Notes: generated by a model from the letters alone, not told the origin. DNA of 37,493 nucleotides from Hyphomicrobiales bacterium (GCA_021775855.1 JAJFGZ010000044.1:1-37493); one strand, 5' to 3'. Shown: positions 27,912 to 34,842, counted from the first letter of the stretch. Numbers and translations: made by a program.

Positions 27912-28418
27912 TCAGACCGGTTCGGATGCCTGGACGTCGATGATCAGGGGGTCATGACCGCAACTGGCGATAAAGGTCAAGAGACCCGCTGGCGAAATCG
28001 ATGTGGTGGCCTTGTTTGTGAGCGGATGAAAGTTGGCCATTTCGGCCGCCATGAGGTATTTATCGAGCACGATTTTGACCTGTTGGTCGCGGTCATTGAT
28101 CAGCGCGAACGGCGAAACCGTTCCTGGCGTTACCCCAAGGACTTCAGACAAAAGGTCCGGTTTTCCGAAACTGAGCCGGGCCGATCCGATCCGTTGATGG
28201 AACCGTTTCAGATCTATCTCGGCGTCTTCACCGGCGACGACCAGATACAGCGCCCCCTTTTTGTCTTTCAAGAAAAGGTTTTTCGAATGCGCACCGCGGA
28301 TTTCTCCGCGCAAGGCCTTTGACTCTTCCACCGTGAAAAGTGGCGCATGGTCTTTGGTCTCACTCGGGATTCCAAGCTCGCTCAATCGCTGCATCACATC
28401 TTCGCGTTTCAAGGCCAT
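27912..28418 (-). CDS. ProX/YbaK-family prolyl-tRNA deacylase
   Basis: The 168-aa protein has the YbaK/ProRS editing-domain fold and hydrolyses tRNA mischarged by ProRS, typically with alanine. Family marks are LGIPSETKDHAPLFTVEES (15-33), HSKNLFLKDKKG (44-55), SFGKPDLLSEVLGVTPGTVSPFALIND (split around the VTPG turn) and the C-terminal FHPLTNKATTSIS. Length fits the stand-alone ProX type. It lies upstream of the thioredoxin gene on the same strand, with an 89-bp gap, and is the last core gene before the tRNA and island. Confidence 0.92.
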   Translation of the reverse strand: MALKREDVMQRLSELGIPSETKDHAPLFTVEESKALRGEIRGAHSKNLFLKDKKGALYLVVAGEDAEIDLKRFHQRIGSARLSFGKPDLLSEVLGVTPGTVSPFALINDRDQQVKIVLDKYLMAAEMANFHPLTNKATTSISPAGLLTFIASCGHDPLIIDVQASEPV

Positions 28419-28622
28419 AGTCAGGGACCAGTTTTAGAAATTGGTTTCGAGGTTGCAGGTCCTGATCTTTTAGCCTTTTGGAGGGAAAGATCAATTCCCC
28501 GAATCATGGGGAGGAGCGCGTCGGGATAGCATTTTAAGTAGAGGCGTCGGTTTCTGTTGCAATGGTTGCCACTTTGCGCAATAAAACGCCTCGCTGGCGG
28601 AGCTTCGGATCTGTCGGCACGG

Positions 28623-28697
<75 letters not shown>

Positions 28698-28700
28698 ATT

Positions 28701-28740
28701 TCACCTAGGTGATTGAATTGCCTGGAAACTATAGGTTTCC
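28701..28740. repeat. Two inverted repeats between attL and the integrase gene
   Basis: TCACCTAGGTGA (28,701-28,712) is a perfect 12-bp palindrome, and GGAAAC-N5-GTTTCC (28,724-28,740) a perfect 6-bp inverted repeat. They fill most of the gap between the tRNA and the recombinase gene. They could be recombinase or excisionase binding sites, or operators for the integrase promoter. Confidence 0.5.
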
Positions 28741-28788
28741 TGTGACTTTATCCCACAAATCTGCTACATAATTGGTGTGAAGCAGGAT

Positions 28789-30519
28789 ATGGGAAAAAGA
28801 CCAACTGGCCTCTATCGTAGGGGTAATAATTTATACGTACGAAAACGTGTTCCAGACAATATTCGGTCCATAATTGGCAAATCCGAAATTTGGGTAAGCC
28901 TCAAAAGCCCTGATTTCGAAAAAGTCAAAGCAGACTTCTGGGATATTAGCGCAAAAATCGAAAAGCAATTTGACCGCGCTCAAAAAAGCTTAAAGAAGAC
29001 AGAACCTCTTCTACTAACGCCAGCGATGTCTGAGCGTTTTGCCCTAATTTGGTTTGGGGAAAAAATTTATGAAGAGTGTGAAGAAGTCCGTAATTCCCTT
29101 ACGCCATTCGATGAAAACGAATTGTTAAAAGAGCTGGGCCTTGAAGAAAGAGAATTTCACACAGCTCCGGAGGATGTCGCAACACAATATTTATCTAATA
29201 CTGCGGACGAAATTCTATTAGCCAATGGGTTTCCGACAATCAGCCTAAAAATGAGAAAGAGAACATACCTTTACCCGAACGTTGACAAATCGTCGGAAGG
29301 CTATTGTGCACTTCTCTCTTTCGTTAAGCGAGGCATGCTTGAAAGCATAGAACGCCGAAGAAATATTGTGAAAAAGTTGCCCTACGGCACTTGTTTTGAC
29401 CCCCTCTTTCAGGAAGTGCTTGATCAACCGGAAAATACGAAATTAGAGGTCAATAATCCGTTGACGCTAGAAGCTGCGATCAACGAATTCTTGGATCTGA
29501 ATATTGGACGGAGTGAGCGAACAGTTCTCAATATAAATGCGGCGTTTCGTCCTTTGTTGGAGGTAGTTAACCCCTCGACGCCGATCAATGAAATGACCCG
29601 CAATAATTTTTATGATGTGTTCAATTTAATCGGTCGATTGCCACCAAACGCAACAAAGGGTCAGAATAGGATTGGTAAGTCCTTGACGGAAATAGCGTTG
29701 GAAAATGATAGTTCGGGAGGACCAAAATTAAATCCAACTACTGTAAACAAATACATGGCCCAGATATCCACATTCGTTCAGTGGGCACAAGATGACGGTT
29801 TAGTTGATAGAAATTTGGCAAATGGGAAACACCTTCGCGCAAAGAAGAACCGTGTTGACTCCGGCATGAACAAAAGAGATGCGTTTGTAGGGGGACAATT
29901 GTCAGCCATTTTTTCGACGGACAAGTATATTGAGCCTCTACCAACAAAGCCCTCATTTTATTGGTTACCTCTTATTTCCCTTTTTCACGGGATGCGCATG
30001 GAGGAAATTCTCCAATTGTCATGGCGCGATATGCAATCTGAAGGAAATATAGAATTCTTGCGATTGCATGCCAATGGCAGCAATCGTCTAAAAAACGCAA
30101 ATGCTGTACGTGATATTCCAATCCATCCAAAAATGAACGAGTTACGTTTTGACACTTTGGTAACCGCCGCCAAGAAGCGAGAGGATGGCAGGCTTTTTCA
30201 TGACGTTAGAAGAGGTCCAGAAGGGAAGTTTAGTTCCATTTTTTCTCAGCGTTATTCGAGGCACCTGGTTCGTATTCAAGTGAAGACAACCAAGACATCA
30301 TTTCATTCGTTTCGACATAATTTTCGAGATGCCGGACGAAACTGTCAGGTTCCAGATGATAGAATTTGTTCCATTGGAGGTTGGGAATATGGAACTGGAA
30401 CCCAAGCGAATTATGGCTCTGGTTTAAATCTGCTTGAAAAAGCCAAGGCAATTGCAATGATTGAATATCTTGATGTGGATTTTAGCAAAATTAGGGTCAT
30501 CGATTGGAGCAAATGTTAA
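28789..30519 (+). CDS. Tyrosine-type site-specific recombinase/integrase
   Basis: A 576-aa phage-type integrase. The N-terminus RPTGLYRRGNNLYVRKRVP (4-22) with IWVSLKS resembles the DUF6538-type DNA-binding region of related alphaproteobacterial integrases. A core-binding domain (about 215-350) precedes the catalytic domain. The catalytic set is complete: R403 (HGMRMEE), H506 and R509 (HSFRH), W532, and nucleophile Y542 (ANYGSG). Start ATG 28789 is preceded by AGCAGGAT; an in-frame GTG at 28777 would add four residues. Codon use is AT-rich compared with the core genes. It probably inserted the element at the adjacent tRNA. Confidence 0.93.
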   Translation: MGKRPTGLYRRGNNLYVRKRVPDNIRSIIGKSEIWVSLKSPDFEKVKADFWDISAKIEKQFDRAQKSLKKTEPLLLTPAMSERFALIWFGEKIYEECEEVRNSLTPFDENELLKELGLEEREFHTAPEDVATQYLSNTADEILLANGFPTISLKMRKRTYLYPNVDKSSEGYCALLSFVKRGMLESIERRRNIVKKLPYGTCFDPLFQEVLDQPENTKLEVNNPLTLEAAINEFLDLNIGRSERTVLNINAAFRPLLEVVNPSTPINEMTRNNFYDVFNLIGRLPPNATKGQNRIGKSLTEIALENDSSGGPKLNPTTVNKYMAQISTFVQWAQDDGLVDRNLANGKHLRAKKNRVDSGMNKRDAFVGGQLSAIFSTDKYIEPLPTKPSFYWLPLISLFHGMRMEEILQLSWRDMQSEGNIEFLRLHANGSNRLKNANAVRDIPIHPKMNELRFDTLVTAAKKREDGRLFHDVRRGPEGKFSSIFSQRYSRHLVRIQVKTTKTSFHSFRHNFRDAGRNCQVPDDRICSIGGWEYGTGTQANYGSGLNLLEKAKAIAMIEYLDVDFSKIRVIDWSKC

Positions 30520-30597
30520 GGTGCGAGGTAATCTGTAACCTCTGTTTCACACCAAATTTTAGCCCTTCCGCCCAATTCGAACTCGTAAGTTGGGAAC

Positions 30598-30639
30598 TGC
30601 ACCCGGGTGCAAAATGTCTGAAGTTGAACCTCGGTTCAA
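30598..30639. repeat. Two perfect palindromes between the integrase and regulator genes
   Basis: TGCACCCGGGTGCA (30,598-30,611) and TTGAACC-TC-GGTTCAA (30,624-30,639) are perfect inverted repeats. Loops of 0 and 2 bases make RNA terminators unlikely, so protein-binding sites are more plausible. The second one recurs at 34,827-34,842. The surrounding gap of about 190 bp has no accepted gene. Confidence 0.6.
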
Positions 30640-30713
30640 AGTCAGTTGTGCTCCTATCAGATGGATATAACGAACTAGATGCCCGCCTCCAAATTCCTGA
30701 ATTGTTCTATTTT

Positions 30714-31058
30714 CTAATTTTCTTTCGATCCCTTTCGCTCCAGTGCTTGCAACATGGCTAAGGCGACAGGAAGGTCATCCTTGGTCAGTTTTCGCAGAGC
30801 TTGTTTGCCAAGAGCAAGAATGTCAGGTGATTGGCTGTCATCATCCAGAGAGATATCTTCGAACAACGCTGGCACATCAATTTCTAATTGTTGAGCCATA
30901 CGCTCGAGAGTTTCTACCGAAGGCCAATTTTCACCCCGTTCTATCAAACTCAACCCGTCGATAGAACGATCGATCTCGGTAGCAAACTTCTCTTGTGTCA
31001 TGCCACGCAATTTGCGCAGCGTCCGAATGCGCCGCCCCAAGGCCTGTTTGATATCCAT
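30714..31058 (-). CDS. XRE-family helix-turn-helix regulator
   Basis: A 114-aa protein with an N-terminal HTH_3 domain (about 7-65): LGRRIRTLRKLRGMTQEKFA, then the recognition helix region DRSIDGLSLIERGENWPS and LERMAQQLEIDVPALF. The C-terminal tail (70-114) is acidic, then helical, and is not recognised. It is likely the element's repressor or control protein. An inverted repeat abuts its start codon and suggests self-regulation. It is convergent with the integrase and divergent from the membrane-protein gene. Confidence 0.85.
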   Translation of the reverse strand: MDIKQALGRRIRTLRKLRGMTQEKFATEIDRSIDGLSLIERGENWPSVETLERMAQQLEIDVPALFEDISLDDDSQSPDILALGKQALRKLTKDDLPVALAMLQALERKGSKEN

Positions 31059-31060
31059 AT

Positions 31061-31077
31061 TCGGATCATCTATCCGA
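31061..31077. promoter_or_regulatory. Operator-like inverted repeat next to the XRE gene start
   Basis: TCGGAT-N5-ATCCGA is a perfect 6-bp inverted repeat ending 3 bp before the start codon of the XRE gene, where it would cover the ribosome-binding region. A half-site TTGAACC of the other palindrome family follows at 31,089-31,095. Binding by the adjacent regulator is inferred. Confidence 0.5.
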
Positions 31078-31265
31078 GTATGTCTTTATTGAACCGATAG
31101 ATAATACGTATTCTAGTCTGTACACCGGTTTTTAGTCTGTGCTATGATCGAATAGCGCGACCAAAGATCGGTGTAAAATCGGTTATCAGCAATTATTAGG
31201 CATTTCCTCAGGCGCCAATTTGCGAATGGATTTAACAAAAAAGTTGAAGGATTGAGGTAAAAATA

Positions 31266-32324
31266 ATGGGTTTAACAATGCCGATATTCACAATTTTCTA
31301 CGGCCTAGCGCTGGAGTATTTTATCGTCTCCTTTTTCGTCAAAGTCCCGCCCTTCCGCCAACGTCGGGATGCTGCGTTGGTTGGGATACCTGCCTTGGCT
31401 GTGGGCGCTTTTATATTGTACCCATTTGTCTTGGATAATTATGACCGGCGTGCCCAACGCCTGGAGCTACAATCAGTACAAGCGGAAATCCGTGCGAGGG
31501 TCCTTGAAGAAACCGGAACCCGTGAAATGGCTGCAATCCGCGCAAGGGCGGCTGAACAAGTCGCAGCGCGTGAAAGGGCAGTTGAAGAAAGAGCAGAGCG
31601 TGCAAGAGCTGCAATCCGCGCAAGGGCCGCAGCGCGCGTAAATGCCGTCGAAGAAGCTGCAACCGAAGAAACTGCAACCCGCACGAGGCCGGTGACCTAC
31701 AATCCGCGCTCTGTAAGCGCAGCGACCGGGCAAACGATCCGGCAGCTAGACGAACAACAGCGGGTGATTGTTACCATCGCCGCAAAGTTCATGACGATCA
31801 TGAATTACTGCAACTACAGTTTCCGGCCCGGTGAAAATCCTATTGTGGATTTTGTCGGCGGATACGGGGTCCATGTATATGATTTCAAACGTCTCACCCG
31901 AAGACTAACCGATCCCACTTTGACCGAGCTGCGAAATGGCGGTGACTGGCAATATTTCTGTGGAACCGAGATTTATGACGTGTTCGGTCCAAACGGCGAA
32001 TTGTTTGGGTCAGGTGGAACTTACCCCAATATCGATCCATGGATCAGGCGGACTGAAGTAGGCCCGGGCATGACCCGTGCGAAATTGGAGGAAGAAATCA
32101 GAATGACAGCTGCTTATTTTGGTTCGACCCGATGCAATGTTCAGTATGACGAGCGGAAGGATGCAGCCAGAAGGAGAGCATTGGGAATGGACATCGAGTG
32201 GACAATTGCCGCCGATAGTCAAACTGCGCCGATCGTAAACGAAGCCATGTTCCGACTTGGTCCTGAAAGCCTGATGAATTGCTCCCTGTTCGAAAGAGAG
32301 TACGGCGAGTATTTGTTGCGATGA
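31266..32324 (+). CDS. Membrane protein with two N-terminal helices, Ala/Arg/Glu-rich coiled coil and cysteine-containing C-terminal domain
   Basis: I do not recognise a family for this 352-aa protein. Two hydrophobic segments (about 5-24 and 38-57) flank a strongly positive loop (KVPPFRQRRD), so both ends should face the periplasm. Residues 62-140 are almost only A, R, E, V, I and T and should form a long helix or coiled coil; a 26-residue unit starting AAIRARAA occurs twice (89-114, 115-140). The C-terminal domain (155-352) has several cysteines (YCNYSF, YFCGTE, TRCNV, NCSLF), which fits an exported domain with disulfides. The ATG has GAGG about 8 bases upstream. An HNH-like gene follows in the same direction. 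Confidence 0.75.
   Translation: MGLTMPIFTIFYGLALEYFIVSFFVKVPPFRQRRDAALVGIPALAVGAFILYPFVLDNYDRRAQRLELQSVQAEIRARVLEETGTREMAAIRARAAEQVAARERAVEERAERARAAIRARAAARVNAVEEAATEETATRTRPVTYNPRSVSAATGQTIRQLDEQQRVIVTIAAKFMTIMNYCNYSFRPGENPIVDFVGGYGVHVYDFKRLTRRLTDPTLTELRNGGDWQYFCGTEIYDVFGPNGELFGSGGTYPNIDPWIRRTEVGPGMTRAKLEEEIRMTAAYFGSTRCNVQYDERKDAARRRALGMDIEWTIAADSQTAPIVNEAMFRLGPESLMNCSLFEREYGEYLLR
31530..31627 (+). repeat. In-frame direct repeat inside the membrane-protein gene
   Basis: A 20-base sequence, GCTGCAATCCGCGCAAGGGC, occurs exactly twice, at 31,530-31,549 and 31,608-31,627. The 78-bp period equals 26 codons, and the intervening unit is repeated imperfectly at protein level. This points to a duplication inside the coiled-coil segment. 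Confidence 0.85.
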
Positions 32325-32345
32325 CAGCGGTATCGAACATCTGTG

Positions 32346-32867
32346 ATGCCTGATCGACAAATCGCGGGCGGTTCCAACAATACGATCTCACTGAGAAAGT
32401 GGAATTGGCCGCTCACCAAAACGTACAACGGCTTCACGCCACAAGAGCGCGTTCGAGGCTGGCAGGTTAGTCATTGGCTACAGGCCACCGGACAATTGAT
32501 CGATCCAAAACAGAATGCCTGCCGCTGTTCAATTTGTGGATCACCCAAAAACGTCGCGTACCACAACGAGAACTATTACGCCCCTTGGACGGCCAAGCTG
32601 GTCTGCAAGTCTTGTCACTACCTGATCCATACGCGGTTCCGAAATGGATATGCGCTAGTCGCCCTAGTGAAGCGCGCAGCGCGGCGGGCAGAAGCTACAT
32701 GGGTGCTTTCCCTATCAAATCAAAAGATCGATCTGGCGGGCAAACTGCGGGCGGAGAATGGGGAAGACGTCCGGAACTTTCCAAGCCTCACAACGTCATC
32801 CTGTCCATTTCCATTTGATGAGCTGTATTCACTGAAATTGGATATACGAACACCATTGATGAACTGA
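32346..32867 (+). CDS. Small HNH-like zinc-finger protein
   Basis: A 173-aa protein with two zinc knuckles and interspersed histidines: C61xxC64, H73 (AYHNENYY), C87xxC90, then H91 and H95 (CHYLIHTRF). The layout CxxC...YHxExY...CxxCHxxxHxRF resembles HNH (His-Me finger) nucleases, but the catalytic assignment is not certain and the short domain could simply bind nucleic acid. The rest (100-173) is not recognised. GTG 32343 directly precedes the chosen ATG. It follows the membrane protein by 21 bp, so the two may be cotranscribed. Confidence 0.7.
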   Translation: MPDRQIAGGSNNTISLRKWNWPLTKTYNGFTPQERVRGWQVSHWLQATGQLIDPKQNACRCSICGSPKNVAYHNENYYAPWTAKLVCKSCHYLIHTRFRNGYALVALVKRAARRAEATWVLSLSNQKIDLAGKLRAENGEDVRNFPSLTTSSCPFPFDELYSLKLDIRTPLMN

Positions 32868-32946
32868 AGATCGATATGGAGGATATGTTCGGTTCCGAGG
32901 CTTCTTGGTGGTATGCAATCGAGGTAACCGAGACCAATAAAATCCT

Positions 32947-32994
32947 CTAAAAACACCCTTGAAATATCCCCTAAAAATACCCCTGAAATACCCT
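32947..32994. repeat. Two tandem 24-bp direct repeats (iteron-like)
   Basis: Units at 32,947-32,970 and 32,971-32,994 agree at 20 of 24 positions; each begins CTAAAAA and contains TGAAATA. They lie in an AT-rich gap of about 190 bp without an accepted gene, before an ORF that contains further repeats. Iterons of a replication origin and operator sites are both possible. Confidence 0.6.
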
Positions 32995-33173
32995 TATTTT
33001 CAAAAAATAGAAGTGTATCCAATAAATCCCGGAAAACAGCCGTTTCTTAAAAAAGTGAATGTCCGATGGTGTCCATTTTGAGGGGGATGAAAGTAAGAAT
33101 AGTCCCGTAACTGTGCTTTCAAAACATGCTGAAAGCGCAAACACAGCTACCAAAATAACGAAAAAGGCAAAAC

Positions 33174-33242
33174 GTTGGTGCAGAAATACACCAACGGTTG
33201 GTGCAGAAATACACCAACGCGTTGGTGCAAAAGTACACCAAC
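33174..33242. repeat. Three near-tandem 22-bp inverted repeats
   Basis: Copies at 33,174-33,195, 33,197-33,218 and 33,221-33,242 each read GTTGGTG-N8-CACCAAC, perfect 7-bp arms with an 8-base centre. Copies 1 and 2 are identical; copy 3 differs in two central bases. They are separated by 1 and 2 bases, giving periods of 23 and 24 bp, about two helical turns each. They lie inside the interrupted ORF. Binding sites for a dimeric protein, or RNA hairpins, would fit. Confidence 0.9.
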
Positions 33243-33532
33243 ATAACAAGAATACTAAAACCACTAACTTTAAAACTGAATACCAGAGCGGGGATACCCC
33301 GCTTTCCCGCCTCAAAAAGATTGAGGGTCAGGTGGTAAAAAGAACCAAATCTGCCGTTGAGAAAAAACGAGAGCAAACACGGAAGGGGTGCAGTGTGCCA
33401 GTCCTGATGAAGACTTGGTGGCTGCCAGCGGTAAGGGAGTTTTGGCCGGAAGCGGTTTCGCGGGTCTGGACGCTAAAAGAACAAGGACAGTTGAAGAGGT
33501 TCATTGCAGGCAAAAAATTGGCCGACGAATTA

Positions 33533-33548
33533 GGGTCCAGACCCATAA
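33533..33548 (+). repeat. Left terminal inverted repeat of the IS-like unit
   Basis: GGGTCCAGACCCATAA matches the complement of the right end at 15/16 positions and is preceded by TA. Confidence 0.9.
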
Positions 33549-33634
33549 AATGGCTATCCTAGCACAAGCCAGCGCCTGTTCTGCCACAGCCGAAATTATG
33601 TTACTTGAAAAATGTGACTCAAAGGAAATCGAGC

Positions 33635-34330
33635 ATGAGGATTATGGGGAGTAAATGGGCAGAGATCATTGATGCCACGCAGGGTGAATTGATTGACACG
33701 GGTTATTTGAAGCGAACCGGAGCCGCTCATCGTGAGCATTTCGACGGTATGGGCGACAACGAGATAACAGCGATACCGAGCGAGTTTATCATGGGTGATT
33801 TGGCGCAACGAATAGCGACCAGTCGATCAGGTTACGATATGCCGGTTTTGTTCGAACCCGATGGTGGTTGCTGCAAATACGTCGCATTCTGTTTTCAAGA
33901 TCCAAAAAGGTCGCCGAAAGATCCTGAAACGCTTTCGTTCACCACGCCATTTGGCATCACTATTGCGAGGATGCGGCGATACAAAAAATATCGCTTCCTG
34001 TGGGACATCGTCAAAGGTGTTGTTGCAGGCGGCAAGGGCGTATGGATTACAGATGCTGTCAAACTTTGGGCAGAAGCCGGGTTGTCGGCAAGCAACGACG
34101 ACCTTTCACTCATGCATCGGGTTTTGAGAGGCGAATTAGCAATGCTTGGGCAACCCGAAGTTTACGCCTTTGGCAACCACGCGTTTGCGGCGCTTGGCGA
34201 TGCGGGTGTGCATGGTATGGTAAAGCACACCCATCCAGCGGCAAGAGCTGCACACCTTGAAAAACGATATGGTGAAGGTGTTACTACACGCACTCAGGCT
34301 GCAAAGGCAATTTTAGCGGAATTGGGCTAA
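33635..34330 (+). CDS. Passenger protein with uracil-DNA-glycosylase-like motif order
   Basis: A 231-aa protein carried inside the IS-like unit. Start ATG 33635 has AAGGAAA at good spacing; a TTG at 33605 is less likely. I see no exact family match, but the motif order recalls the uracil-DNA glycosylase superfamily: FCFQDPKRSP (85-94) where these enzymes have G-x-D/N-P, WITDAVKLW (137-145) like their TNxVK segment, EVYAFGNHAFAAL (175-187) like LG..A...L, and HTHPAARA (198-205) like the HPS loop. Base excision is therefore a hypothesis. No transposase motifs are present. Its stop is 13 bases before the transposase remnant. Confidence 0.65.
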   Translation: MRIMGSKWAEIIDATQGELIDTGYLKRTGAAHREHFDGMGDNEITAIPSEFIMGDLAQRIATSRSGYDMPVLFEPDGGCCKYVAFCFQDPKRSPKDPETLSFTTPFGITIARMRRYKKYRFLWDIVKGVVAGGKGVWITDAVKLWAEAGLSASNDDLSLMHRVLRGELAMLGQPEVYAFGNHAFAALGDAGVHGMVKHTHPAARAAHLEKRYGEGVTTRTQAAKAILAELG

Positions 34331-34343
34331 ATTAGAGATAGAG

Positions 34344-34535
34344 CGCTCGCCGCCCAAGAAGAACAGGAAGTGGAAAAACTTTTTCTCGCTCGTGCTTTAC
34401 AGGCACAGAAACGCCATTGAGATGATGTTCGGCAGGCTCAAGGACTTCCACCGTATCGCAACCAGTTATGACCGATATGCCAATAACTTCCTCGCGGCTC
34501 TGTGCATCGCTGCCGTCGTCAGTTACTGGTTATGA
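34344..34535 (+). pseudogene. C-terminal fragment of an IS5-family DDE transposase
   Basis: A single open frame of 63 codons gives PPKKNRK near its start, LYRHRNAIEMMFGRLKDFHR, then ATSYDRYANNFLAALCIAAVV and a stop inside the right terminal repeat. It contains the Y-(2)-R-(3)-E-(6)-K signature with the third catalytic acid of IS4/IS5-type transposases. The N-terminal and central parts with the two catalytic aspartates are missing, so it cannot be active. Confidence 0.92.
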
Positions 34536-34545
34536 GTCTGGACCC
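34530..34545 (-). repeat. Right terminal inverted repeat of the IS-like unit
   Basis: TTATGAGTCTGGACCC is the complement of the left end with one mismatch, followed by TA; it contains the transposase stop codon. Confidence 0.9.
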
Positions 34546-34547
34546 TA

Positions 34548-34727
34548 AGTGAATTTCGCAGACATTCGGATAGCTGTCGATATGGAGAAATTGTGTGCGA
34601 ACGAACATGGAAAAGTTGGATTTCAATTATTGAAGCAAATTTGCAAAAGGCAAGGGTTGAAAGGTATATAATTGTTGACATAGCTGATTTACTGTATTTG
34701 TTTGTGTTTAAATGCACCCTAGAATAG
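34548..34727 (+). pseudogene. 3' part of the gene interrupted by the IS-like unit
   Basis: When the unit and one TA are removed, the ORF from 33,059 continues in frame after its leucine codon (33,530-33,532) for 59 codons to TAG 34,725-34,727, giving an ancestral product of 217 aa. The tail begins SEFRRHSDSCRYGE and ends LYLFVFKCTLE. The seamless junction supports the reconstruction, but an open stretch of this length could also occur by chance in AT-rich DNA. Confidence 0.55.
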
Positions 34728-34755
34728 ACAGAGAAGACCGCTGAAAGCCGTTTAC

Positions 34756-34842
34756 GTTACTTTAGTAACCCGAGTACAATTTATTTATTTTCGGCTGTCA
34801 GTGGCCTTTAAAATCGATTTTATCTGTTGAACCCCGGTTCAA
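34756..34842. repeat. Cluster of three palindromes upstream of a small membrane-protein gene
   Basis: Three perfect inverted repeats follow one another: GTTACT-TT-AGTAAC (34,756-34,769), TAAAATCGATTTTA (34,809-34,822) and TTGAACC-CC-GGTTCAA (34,827-34,842). The last differs from the copy at 30,624 only in its 2-base centre. A TTGACA at 34,856-34,861 could be a -35 element, with a weak -10 about 19 bases on. The gap 34,728-34,930 has no other accepted gene. Confidence 0.65.

Larger units (their letters stand above)
33059..33562 (+). pseudogene. 5' part of an unknown gene interrupted by a transposable element
   Basis: The frame from ATG 33059 reads 158 codons to base 33,532, where the IS-like unit begins; the last codons to the stop at 33,562 come from the terminal repeat. 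The product is basic and lysine-rich. Residues from about 38 to 62 are encoded by the triple inverted repeat, and a more protein-like helical region follows (MKTWWLPAVREFWPEAVSRV, then KEQGQLKRFIAGKKLADEL). I do not recognise a family. The nearby repeats make a replication or DNA-binding role conceivable, but this is inference. The 3' part is at 34,548-34,727. Confidence 0.6.
33533..34545 (+). mobile_element. IS5-type element with most of the transposase replaced by a passenger gene
   Basis: The 1,013-bp unit is bounded by 16-bp inverted repeats, GGGTCCAGACCCATAA at 33,533-33,548 and its complement with one mismatch at 34,530-34,545. TA flanks both ends (33,531-33,532 and 34,546-34,547), as expected of a 2-bp target duplication. 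The right end holds the final 63 codons of an IS5-family DDE transposase whose stop lies in the right repeat. The space where the remaining transposase should be holds a 231-aa ORF. The unit cannot move on its own and would need transposase supplied in trans. Confidence 0.88.

Noticed and set aside
30598-30639. Intrinsic terminators for the convergent integrase and XRE genes
   Set aside because: The palindromes have loops of 0 and 2 bases and no T-runs, so DNA-binding sites are more likely.
30504-30761. 85-codon plus-strand frame after the integrase
   Set aside because: It overlaps the ends of two real genes and two palindromes and has no plausible domain.
33174-33242. CRISPR array
   Set aside because: The repeats are separated by only 1-2 bases, so there are no spacers, and no cas genes are near.
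33388-33654. 88-codon plus-strand frame across the left end of the IS-like unit
   Set aside because: It runs through the insertion junction and overlaps two better-supported frames.
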